From NCBI GenBank assembly GCA_029974875.1, contig JARKQP010000945.1:1-8541 (forward strand): a stretch of 8,541 bases of DNA, read 5' to 3'. How positions within the stretch are numbered: the stretch's first letter is position 1; each line of letters opens with the position of its first letter. This document shows positions 1 to 5,868 of the stretch, one piece after another. The notes below the pieces were generated by a model, which saw nothing but the letters and a program-made list of their open reading frames with translations, was not told the origin of the DNA and made no database searches. Source of the stretch: Mobilitalea sp. (lineage in GTDB: Bacteria > Bacillota_A > Clostridia > Lachnospirales > Lachnospiraceae). The translations under genes were made by a program, and so were the position numbers.

Positions 1-1
1 T

Positions 2-895
2 GCTGAGCTGAATTATATTCCTAACAGTGCAGCAAAACGGCTGAAAAGCAACCGCTCCTATTGTATTGCCGTGCGTCTGGGAACCACCCTGAATATGCCC
101 AGGTACTATAACGCCATGCAGGGTATCCGCTCTTATCTTGAGCCAAGGGGATATAATATTTTGTTATGCAACGACCAGGAGCGTGGCAACACATACAATT
201 TCATAGACACATACCTAAATACACAGACGGATGGGGTCATTTATGTTTCCTCAAACCACAGCGATATACCGCCGGATGCATTGGAGCAAATCAATACACA
301 CAATATCCCTTTCTCTACCATCGACTGCATGTCAGAGAATCCAACGATATCCAGTGTCCGCTATGATTATTTTGCTTCCTCCTATCAACGTGCAGACTAT
401 TTGCTGAATAAGGGCTTTAAGAAATTTATCTATATTCGCCCCAGTTATGAGAACGCGAAGGAAACAGCCCGTGAAAGAGGCTTCAAAGCAGTTGTCCTGG
501 GTCAGGATGATTTATCCTATGAAATTATATCCATCGGTGGTATTGATGCTAACTCCAGTATGTTTTCCCAGAATAATTTCTCCTTTGAGCCTGATATCAG
601 TGACATCCAGATGATAAAAAATATTGTGAATTCTGCGCCCTTGGACACCTGCTTTATCTGTAGCTCCAGGGAGGTCCAGAAAATACTGTCTGACCGATTG
701 TATATCCAACACCTTACCCTGCAATCACCAGAAACGCAGAATTGGTTTGACCGCTCTGTCTCCTACCACTTTTCCCACTACAGCGCAGGCACCGAGGCGG
801 CACGTTCCTTATTGAATATCATCAACAACAAAGATGAAGTACGGAAAATAACACTTCAGCCCATACTTGAGCCAGTAGATCCGAGCATATATTAA
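2..895 (+). CDS. LacI-family transcriptional regulator, 5'-truncated by the window edge
   Basis: The open frame runs in from the window edge, so the gene starts upstream and the GTG at 71 is internal. About 297 residues are visible. Residues 1-19 (ELNYIPNSAAKRLKSNR) match the end of a LacI-type helix-turn-helix head and its hinge helix. Roughly 40 N-terminal residues are missing. The rest is a periplasmic-binding-protein-like effector domain: the V-x-x-D segment near 119-122, the L-x-x-x-G-F-K-K-F-I-Y-I strand near 135-145 and R-E-R-G-F near 157-161 are the usual landmarks. The C-terminal sub-domain is divergent: the usual N-D after the FIC strand is replaced by S-S (near 218-223), and the canonical V-I-G-F-D stretch is not obvious. 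Such proteins usually repress sugar genes until an inducer binds. The sulfatase gene follows after 30 bases, so it is the likely co-transcribed partner and target. The inducer cannot be read from the sequence. Confidence 0.9.
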   Translation, partial: AELNYIPNSAAKRLKSNRSYCIAVRLGTTLNMPRYYNAMQGIRSYLEPRGYNILLCNDQERGNTYNFIDTYLNTQTDGVIYVSSNHSDIPPDALEQINTHNIPFSTIDCMSENPTISSVRYDYFASSYQRADYLLNKGFKKFIYIRPSYENAKETARERGFKAVVLGQDDLSYEIISIGGIDANSSMFSQNNFSFEPDISDIQMIKNIVNSAPLDTCFICSSREVQKILSDRLYIQHLTLQSPETQNWFDRSVSYHFSHYSAGTEAARSLLNIINNKDEVRKITLQPILEPVDPSIY

Positions 896-915
896 TGGAC
901 TGAATTATAGTAATT

Positions 916-922
916 AGGAGGA
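916..922 (+). promoter_or_regulatory. Ribosome binding site of the sulfatase gene
   Basis: AGGAGGA is a near-perfect Shine-Dalgarno sequence and supports the ATG at 926. The gap from AGGAGG to the start is only about 4 bases, shorter than usual. There is no room for a separate promoter or terminator between the regulator's stop codon and this site, which favours co-transcription. Confidence 0.8.
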
Positions 923-925
923 TTT

Positions 926-2353
926 ATGAAAAATATAGTTTTCTTCTTTTGTGATGAACTGCGCCCGGATGCGCTAGGCTGTTATGGCAACGCAGCAGGT
1001 GATATGCATACTCCAAATATCGATTCCATCGCTAAGCGGGGACATCTGTTTGAAAATTGTTTCTGCAATTCACCAGTCTGCGTCCCATCCAGAACCAGCA
1101 TTATGACGGGTCTTTATCCTGAGGACACCGGTGTTTACGATAACGAGGCTGCTCTTCCGGCTTTCACGTTACCGGGCTCCTTTCTTACCTTTCCTGAGGT
1201 CTTACATGAATCCGGTTATCATACCGCTAGCTTTGGAAAAACCCATTTACCACCACAAATGCACCCATTTGAAAGGGATAATAAGCAAGGAAGCGAAATG
1301 AACCTCGGATTATCCGCCTTAGAACGGGAAACTCTCCATAAAATCTCTCCACGCGGCGCATTGTCTTTTAATATGGCCAGCCTATATCCACAAGACAAAG
1401 AATATTATCCGGAAACAGTGACTTCCAATGCCCTTGATTGGATGGCGAAACAAGCGGATCCTTACTTTATACGTATATCCTATACTCAGCCTCATTCACC
1501 GATTATCGTAAAGCGGGGATATGAAACCATTTATAAGGATTATCCCTTCAGCGGAAAGCTTCCGGACATCAGCCACCTCAGCGAATTTGAGCAGGAATTT
1601 GCCCAGGCCATCGCTTTAGATACCGTGACAGAGGAGGAATTAATTCAGGCCAAAGCCTACTATTATGGTATGGTGTCCTGGATTGATGATGAGATTGGGA
1701 AGGTGCTTCATTTTTTACAGGCACAAGGTCAATTAGATAATACCATCTTAATTTTAGGAGCCGACCATGGTGCCCTTCGCGGCGAATGCCGTGGACTTGG
1801 CAAGCATATATTCCATCGGGCAAGCCAGTCAGTACCTTTAATTATTGCTACTCCCGATGACAAGGGGGGGAAAAGGATATCAACCCTATGCTCTAACATT
1901 GATCTCCCAAAAACAATATTTCATTTAGCCGGAATTGAGGCTCCTCCACAATTTAAAGGAGTTAATCTTTTTTCAGGGCATGATCCTCAGGCTGTATATG
2001 CTACGGTTGGATACGGGGAGTATGACAGCTGCGCATTCCCGGCCCGGCAATTAGGCCGTTTATCCGGGGACCGGGGCTGGCCCCGCCGTTCATGCATTCG
2101 TACCAAGCAATACCGCCTCGACATGAACACCCGGGTCAATGGAGTTTATCCGTCACTTAGCGAGGCAGATATTTTCTTTGTGGATTGCGAAAAATATCCA
2201 GACGAAGACTTTAACATGGCTGCCGATCCAGCTTACGCTTCCATTATTAATGATCTGATCTCAAAATTATCCGCCCACTGCAGTTCTCCGGTTGAAGTAA
2301 ACCCAGATCTGCTACATATCCCAGCTGATATGGTGGCAGGTACCAGGCAGTAA
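926..2353 (+). CDS. Cytosolic S1-family (cysteine-type, formylglycine) sulfatase
   Basis: This 475-residue protein hydrolyses sulfate esters, or possibly related phosphonate/phosphate esters. The type I signature C-V-P-S-R-T is at 52-57, and Cys52 is the residue that would be oxidised to formylglycine. Other alkaline-phosphatase-superfamily landmarks are present: Asp10 in C-D-E-L-R-P-D (metal site), G-K-T-H at 104-107, P-H-S-P at 189-192, the metal pair A-D-H-G at 279-282 and G-K-H at 292-294. The C-terminal part (I-R-T-K-Q-Y near 391, then D-P-A-Y near 434) follows the normal sulfatase pattern. The catalytic fold begins at residue 2 with no signal peptide, so the enzyme should be cytoplasmic and act on imported substrate. 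Length is normal and the frame is intact. It lies 30 bases after the LacI-type gene and ends at a strong terminator. In anaerobes the Cys-type site is usually matured by a radical-SAM enzyme, and none is encoded here. The exact substrate and S1 subfamily are unknown. Confidence 0.92.
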   Translation: MKNIVFFFCDELRPDALGCYGNAAGDMHTPNIDSIAKRGHLFENCFCNSPVCVPSRTSIMTGLYPEDTGVYDNEAALPAFTLPGSFLTFPEVLHESGYHTASFGKTHLPPQMHPFERDNKQGSEMNLGLSALERETLHKISPRGALSFNMASLYPQDKEYYPETVTSNALDWMAKQADPYFIRISYTQPHSPIIVKRGYETIYKDYPFSGKLPDISHLSEFEQEFAQAIALDTVTEEELIQAKAYYYGMVSWIDDEIGKVLHFLQAQGQLDNTILILGADHGALRGECRGLGKHIFHRASQSVPLIIATPDDKGGKRISTLCSNIDLPKTIFHLAGIEAPPQFKGVNLFSGHDPQAVYATVGYGEYDSCAFPARQLGRLSGDRGWPRRSCIRTKQYRLDMNTRVNGVYPSLSEADIFFVDCEKYPDEDFNMAADPAYASIINDLISKLSAHCSSPVEVNPDLLHIPADMVAGTRQ

Positions 2354-2389
2354 CATACATAAATTTCCTTTACAAAAGGCACAAAAAGA

Positions 2390-2442
2390 AACGTGTTGCT
2401 AAGCTGACATTATTCAGCTAAGCAACACGTTCCCTCTTTTTT
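2390..2442. terminator. Bidirectional intrinsic terminator between sulfatase and NagZ-like GH3 genes
   Basis: The arms 2390-2407 (AACGTGTTGCTAAGCTGA) and 2414-2431 form an 18-position stem with a single A-A mismatch (2401/2420) and a 6-base loop. A T-rich run (2435-2442) follows on the + strand. An A-rich run (2383-2390) precedes it, giving a T-tract on the - strand. It lies 36 bases after the sulfatase stop and about 60 bases beyond the stop of the convergent GH3 gene, so it can serve both. Confidence 0.9.
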
Positions 2443-2492
2443 AATTTTACATAATCACATGTGAAATGGTAGATACTCCGATCCAGATGCCC

Positions 2493-4241
2493 TTAATACC
2501 GTGCATCCTCTCTTCCACAAAATGCATCAACCGGGCTCTTCCCCTTGAACTCAGAGCGTCCCATGATTTTGTCCATCAGGTTTTTCAGTACTACCTCATT
2601 ATTTGTATAGGCGTTCACATAGCTCTGTACCATTGGCACATCCAGCAAATGATAAGGATTGGCAAGGCTGATGAAAACCGTGGGTATCTCTGCAGCAAAC
2701 CATGGGGTATCATCACCCATACCGCCAAGCCCCTTCCAGTTAATCCGTATCACTGTATTATTGCTGGCTGTTTCAAAATTCGCTACGTATATTGCCAGAT
2801 CATATTTATCAGTAAAATCAGATACCTTTCCTCCGATTTCCGCCATTACCTCAAGGGTGCGGGCATCGGGTTTACCAGCCATGAAGGCTTCCATATCAAT
2901 TTTTAAATCCCGGTTACGGACATATACCTCAAAGCCCTCTGCCTCAAACAGCGCTTTCATTTTTATCCGCAATGGGCTGTTGATGCTGTCGTCCTCTTCC
3001 AGTACATTTAAATAGATTTTTTTGTATTTTTTATTGCTTAAGGGCAGCACATTGCCAATATTTTTTACAAGTGTGATCCCCTTATTTGCACACTCTTCCG
3101 TCCAACGAAGATGCTGCTCGTTCCTTAAGACTGCCAGCGCCTCTTCCCCAGGAACTAGGGTACCAAGAGCCTGCTTCTCATGGAGCTTCAAGCCCGCCTT
3201 TGTAGCCAGGATTCTGGTAACGGCTTCATTTAACCGTTCCTCTGTAAGGATCCCTTTCTGGTATCCCATGAACATGTACTGGATATCTTCCTCCATATTC
3301 TTTGTAAACAGGAACATATCACAGCCCGCAGCAATGGCGGAAGGAACTGCATCCTCACGCTTCATCCCTACCGTATACCCGACCATCTGGGAGGCGTCCG
3401 TAATAACCAAGCCGTTAAAGCCAAGCTGGTTTCTCAAAAGTCCTGTCACGATCCCCCTGGAGAGGGAGGCGGGTATGGGCCTTCCCTGATATCCTGGATT
3501 GAATTTCTTTTCATAGGCAGGCTGGGCAATATGTCCGACCATAACCGTCTGGGCGCCATGGTCAATCAGCTCCTGATATACTCTTCCGCAGGAGTTATCC
3601 CACTCCTCTGTAGACAGGCTGTTTACGCTTGTCAGCAGATGCTGGTCGCGCTCATCCTCCCCATCACCAGGAAAATGCTTGATGCTGACCGCAACGCCTT
3701 CCTCCTTCGCCGCATCCATATATCCCTTCGCCATCCGGATAACCCGGTCTATATCGCTTCCAACGGTTCTGCAATTTGTAATGGGATTGCGGAAATTCAT
3801 ATCGATATCCACAATCGGCGCAAATGCCCAGTTGCATCCGACTGCCGCCCCTTCGCTGCAGGATATTTTGCCCAAGGCATAGCCCATCTTTTCATCGTCC
3901 GTAGCAGCCACCTGTAAGGGCTTGGCAAAATTTGTCCCTTCAAAAACCAGGCCTGTCCCTCCAGCCTCAAGGTTTGCGGCGATCAGGAGTGGGATCTTAG
4001 ACGAGCTTTGCAGGATGCTATGGGCTTCCCGCACTGTCCTAGCCTGATCTGGGCGGTACATAATCCCGCCGATTCCCACCTTCTGTGTGAGCATTTCTAA
4101 TACATTTTTGTCGGTAGTAGATCCGGGCATGCAAAATAGCTGCCCTATTTTTTCTTCCAGGGTCATTTCCTTTAACGTATCCTCGACCCATTTAACACCA
4201 TTGTCGTCAAGATAAAATGGATTTGCCTTTAACTGAACCAT
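2493..4241 (-). CDS. GH3 beta-N-acetylhexosaminidase-type enzyme (NagZ-like, with C-terminal domain)
   Basis: This 582-residue glycoside hydrolase family 3 protein should release terminal beta-linked N-acetylhexosamine (GlcNAc-type) from oligosaccharides. The (beta/alpha)8 domain spans about 18-350. It contains the substrate-binding K-H-F-P-G at 188-192, the acid/base dyad D-x-H (Asp199, His201) that marks the NagZ branch, and the nucleophile Asp282 in I-T-D-A-S-Q-M. N-P-I-T-N-C-R-T (152-159) matches the NagZ N-P-x-x-x-x-R segment. The usual G-H-G after the proline is G-D-G here. A C-terminal domain (about 375-582, starting near L-V-K-N) follows, unlike single-domain Gram-negative NagZ. No signal peptide is visible, so it should be cytoplasmic. 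The ATG at 4241 is preferred over an in-frame GTG at 4259 because GGAGG (4249-4253) sits 7 bases before it, and the longer form would begin upstream of that site. It is divergent from an AraC-type gene that probably regulates it. Some DxH-type GH3 enzymes act as phosphorylases, so hydrolysis is likely but not certain. Confidence 0.9.
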   Translation of the reverse strand: MVQLKANPFYLDDNGVKWVEDTLKEMTLEEKIGQLFCMPGSTTDKNVLEMLTQKVGIGGIMYRPDQARTVREAHSILQSSSKIPLLIAANLEAGGTGLVFEGTNFAKPLQVAATDDEKMGYALGKISCSEGAAVGCNWAFAPIVDIDMNFRNPITNCRTVGSDIDRVIRMAKGYMDAAKEEGVAVSIKHFPGDGEDERDQHLLTSVNSLSTEEWDNSCGRVYQELIDHGAQTVMVGHIAQPAYEKKFNPGYQGRPIPASLSRGIVTGLLRNQLGFNGLVITDASQMVGYTVGMKREDAVPSAIAAGCDMFLFTKNMEEDIQYMFMGYQKGILTEERLNEAVTRILATKAGLKLHEKQALGTLVPGEEALAVLRNEQHLRWTEECANKGITLVKNIGNVLPLSNKKYKKIYLNVLEEDDSINSPLRIKMKALFEAEGFEVYVRNRDLKIDMEAFMAGKPDARTLEVMAEIGGKVSDFTDKYDLAIYVANFETASNNTVIRINWKGLGGMGDDTPWFAAEIPTVFISLANPYHLLDVPMVQSYVNAYTNNEVVLKNLMDKIMGRSEFKGKSPVDAFCGREDARY

Positions 4242-4248
4242 TGTAATT

Positions 4249-4255
4249 CCTCCCT
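4249..4255 (-). promoter_or_regulatory. Ribosome binding site of the NagZ-like GH3 gene
   Basis: Read on the minus strand this is AGGGAGG, placed 7 bases before the ATG at 4241. It decides the start in favour of that ATG, because the upstream in-frame GTG would place the ribosome binding site inside the coding region. Confidence 0.85.
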
Positions 4256-4257
4256 GC

Positions 4258-4292
4258 ACAAAATTCTATATAGATTCCTTTACAAAATTCTA
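4258..4292. repeat. 11-bp direct repeat in the GH3 leader (possible operator half-sites)
   Basis: ACAAAATTCTA occurs at 4258-4268 and again at 4282-4292, 24 bp apart in the same orientation (TAGAATTTTGT on the minus strand). Both copies lie between the predicted minus-strand -10 box and the ribosome binding site. AraC-type proteins commonly bind pairs of direct repeats about two helical turns apart, and such a regulator is encoded next door. The spacing is slightly longer than the classical 21 bp, and binding is an inference. Confidence 0.4.
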
Positions 4293-4297
4293 AGACT

Positions 4298-4326
4298 ATT
4301 ATACACTTTATATAAGATAATCTATA
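4298..4326 (-). promoter_or_regulatory. Candidate promoter for the NagZ-like GH3 gene
   Basis: On the minus strand a perfect TATAAT -10 box is at 4303-4298. A weak -35-like hexamer, TATAGA, is at 4326-4321, separated by 17 bp. A poor -35 fits a promoter that needs an activator, such as the adjacent AraC-type protein. The leader to the ATG would be about 50 bases. Confidence 0.45.
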
Positions 4327-4328
4327 AT
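4300..4328 (+). promoter_or_regulatory. Candidate promoter for the AraC-type regulator gene
   Basis: TATACA at 4300-4305 (four of six matches to TTGACA) is followed after exactly 17 bp by a perfect TATAAT at 4323-4328. Transcription would start near 4335, giving a leader of about 150 bases. Its -35 overlaps the -10 of the opposing promoter, so the two polymerases would compete for the same DNA. Confidence 0.5.
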
Positions 4329-4336
4329 ACAAATTC

Positions 4337-4354
4337 ATACATAAGAGTATGTAT
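4337..4354. repeat. Inverted repeat at the predicted AraC-gene transcription start
   Basis: ATACATA, a 4-base AGAG spacer and TATGTAT form a perfect 7-bp inverted repeat. It sits at about +2 to +20 of the predicted + strand transcript. It overlaps two direct copies of ATTCATA (4333-4339 and 4353-4359) that are 20 bp apart, about two helical turns. It could be an operator for autoregulation or a 5'-end mRNA hairpin. The short, AT-rich arms mean chance is not excluded. Confidence 0.35.
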
Positions 4355-4470
4355 TCATATTATTAGGACTAATTTTATCCTACTTCTCTCCGGTTAACAG
4401 CCGGTTACCAGGATATGCGGTGCCAAAGCCGGCCTTATATCCCCAAAAATCAAAAAGCAGCTCCCCAGGA

Positions 4471-4479
4471 AAGAGGTGG
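4471..4479 (+). promoter_or_regulatory. Ribosome binding site favouring a TTG start for the AraC-type gene
   Basis: AAGAGGTGG, in the context AGGAAAGAGGTGG, closely resembles the full anti-16S complement AGAAAGGAGGTG. It lies 5 bases before the TTG at 4485. The in-frame GTG at 4476 is inside this site and so is unlikely to be the start. The ATG at 4515 has only a weak ACGGA upstream. Confidence 0.6.
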
Positions 4480-4484
4480 TATCC

Positions 4485-5753
4485 TTGATTTACAATAAAA
4501 ACGGAACAATAAACATGGATTTTTTATATAAGGCCTCCAATACTTTTTATCTCTGTACCGGCCATCCTATTGGCTTTCAGAAAAACCTTCCCCTCACGGA
4601 TTACGGCCTTCCCCAGCCAGAACAGGATCTCAGGATAAAATCAGGCGCCGCTTCCCTAACAGAGCCTTACGGGCATTATCTGTCAGAGCATATCACGAAA
4701 ATATCTGCCTCTTCCGTATATGAAAGGAAGGAAAACACTTCGATTTCAACCTTTTTACCCTTTCATGAAATAATAATTACTTATCCATTATTTTATAGGA
4801 ATGATTTTAAAGGCACCTTATATCTTGGTCCCTTCCGTATAAATGATATTACAGCCACCCAAATAGGCCAGCTTTCTGTCCTAAATCCAACCGTTGACGT
4901 TATAAATATAAAGCGTTACCTTGAATCCGTCCCCTTCATAAACCAGGCACAGATCATCAGCTTCCAATATCTTTTAAAAATAGTTGCAGAAACAGAAACA
5001 GATATTGATTACAATTTTATTATCTACAGCACCGGCGACATATCCGTTAAACCCTTTACTTATGATAACACCTCATCAGGAAAGCACCATTCCTACCATA
5101 AGGAAGAAAAAATAATTCAAGAGCTTCTCCAATCAGAGCAAAGTCTGGAGAGCCTGGTTAAAAGTAATTTTGGCTATGTACAAGCCCTTCCCCTTGCCAC
5201 AAATGATGTCCTCCGCTCTGAGAAAAACCGGCTTATTATTATGTCCGCACTCTGCTGCAGAGGTGCTATTGACCTCGGGGTTCCATCTGAAACAGCCTTT
5301 TCTTTTGCGGATTTTTTTGTCCTCCAGCTGGAAGAGGCTAAAACTGTCGATGAAATTCCTTTGCTCCTTACACAGATGCTCTCCTTCTTTCGGAAGGAAG
5401 TAAAAAAGGCAAAGGAAGAAAATCAATATTCCAAGCATACCAGAACCCTAATCAACTATATCGATGCCCATATCCAACAAAATCTTGATCTGGTATCGAT
5501 TGCAAGAAATCTGAATTTAAATTACAAATATGTTTCAAAGCTTTTTCGGGAAGAAACAGGGGTGAATTTTATCGATTATGTTTATCAGAAGAAAATAAAA
5601 TTAGCCAAAGACATTTTAAAAAACCAGAATTGTAAAATTGAAGATATTTCATATTACCTGGGCTTTTCCGAGCCCTACTATTTCTCAAGGGTTTTTAAGC
5701 GCTATATCGGAATGACTCCCAGTGAATATAGGAAAATTAATATTAATTTCTAA
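4485..5753 (+). CDS. AraC-family transcriptional regulator
   Basis: This is a soluble DNA-binding regulator of 422 residues from the preferred TTG start (412 from the ATG at 4515). The last ~95 residues are a standard AraC/XylS double helix-turn-helix: L-I-N-Y-I-D-A-H-I opens it, L-V-S-I-A-R-N-L-N-L-N-Y-K-Y-V-S-K-L-F is the first HTH, and D-I-S-Y-Y-L-G-F-S-E-P-Y-Y-F-S-R-V-F-K with G-M-T-P-S-E-Y-R is the second. A helical middle region (about 200-310) has the R-x-E-K-N ... C-R-G-A-I-D-L-G-V ... F-S-F-A-D-F pattern seen in many Bacillota AraC-type sugar regulators. The N-terminal ~190 residues look like a ligand-sensing domain, with Y-P-L-F-Y ... G-T-L-Y-L-G-P-F near its centre, reminiscent of PocR/GAF-like sensors; this is uncertain. 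There is no receiver domain and no membrane segment. It is divergent from the NagZ-like GH3 gene and convergent with the second GH3 gene, so control of the former is the best guess. The ligand is unknown. Confidence 0.88.
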   Translation: MIYNKNGTINMDFLYKASNTFYLCTGHPIGFQKNLPLTDYGLPQPEQDLRIKSGAASLTEPYGHYLSEHITKISASSVYERKENTSISTFLPFHEIIITYPLFYRNDFKGTLYLGPFRINDITATQIGQLSVLNPTVDVINIKRYLESVPFINQAQIISFQYLLKIVAETETDIDYNFIIYSTGDISVKPFTYDNTSSGKHHSYHKEEKIIQELLQSEQSLESLVKSNFGYVQALPLATNDVLRSEKNRLIIMSALCCRGAIDLGVPSETAFSFADFFVLQLEEAKTVDEIPLLLTQMLSFFRKEVKKAKEENQYSKHTRTLINYIDAHIQQNLDLVSIARNLNLNYKYVSKLFREETGVNFIDYVYQKKIKLAKDILKNQNCKIEDISYYLGFSEPYYFSRVFKRYIGMTPSEYRKININF

Positions 5754-5764
5754 TATGGCCTAGC

Positions 5765-5799
5765 AAAGGAAGGTACACATCTCACGGTACCTTCCTTTT
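5765..5799. terminator. Hairpin terminator between AraC-type gene and large GH3 gene
   Basis: AAAGGAAGGTAC (5765-5776) and GTACCTTCCTTT (5787-5798) form a perfect 12-bp stem with a 10-base loop. It lies 11 bases after the AraC-type stop and about 70 bases beyond the stop of the convergent GH3 gene. The T-tract is short (TTTT, mostly within the stem) and there is no long U-run on either strand. It is therefore weaker than the terminator at 2390-2431, but its position fits a shared terminator. Confidence 0.7.
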
Positions 5800-5868
5800 A
5801 CCACAACAAGGAAACGGAGCTCTATTATGGAGTAACCGCCCTTCCCTTTTCTGTAATTTCATTAAATT

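Larger units (their letters stand above)
4329..4484 (+). promoter_or_regulatory. Long 5' leader of the AraC-type gene, locally GC-rich
   Basis: After the predicted promoter the leader is AT-rich to about 4385, then GC-rich to about 4435. CCGGTTA occurs at 4390-4396 and 4401-4407, 11 bp apart (one helical turn). GGATAT (4411-4416) can pair with ATATCC (4437-4442) around a loop holding a further short CGG/CCG match. I recognise no known riboswitch class and see no leader terminator. The repeats may be protein-binding sites or a weak RNA structure affecting translation. Confidence 0.3.

Noticed and set aside
71..895. Treating the GTG at 71 as the start of the first gene.
   Set aside because: The same frame is open back to base 2 and encodes LacI-type hinge sequence, so the gene is cut by the window edge rather than starting there.
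2072..2085. Very stable CGGGGC-TG-GCCCCG hairpin inside the sulfatase gene, within a local GC-rich patch.
   Set aside because: The reading frame is intact and the patch encodes plausible sulfatase sequence. A 2-base loop and no U-tract argue against a terminator, so it is probably a codon-choice coincidence.
2455..2464. Perfect 10-bp palindrome TCACATGTGA between the terminator and the GH3 stop codon.
   Set aside because: It is short and lies downstream of both convergent genes, where an operator would have no obvious role. Chance is the simplest explanation.
2466..3917. Several + strand open frames of 67-155 codons opposite the NagZ-like GH3 gene.
   Set aside because: They lie entirely antisense to a convincing GH3 gene, resemble no family, have no good ribosome binding sites and overlap one another in different frames.
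2365..4287. The 13-mer TTCCTTTACAAAA occurs both after the sulfatase (2365-2377) and before the NagZ-like gene (4275-4287), suggesting flanking repeats of a moved segment.
   Set aside because: In 8.5 kb about one 13-base match is expected by chance, more in AT-rich DNA. There is no longer homology, no target-site structure and no transposase.
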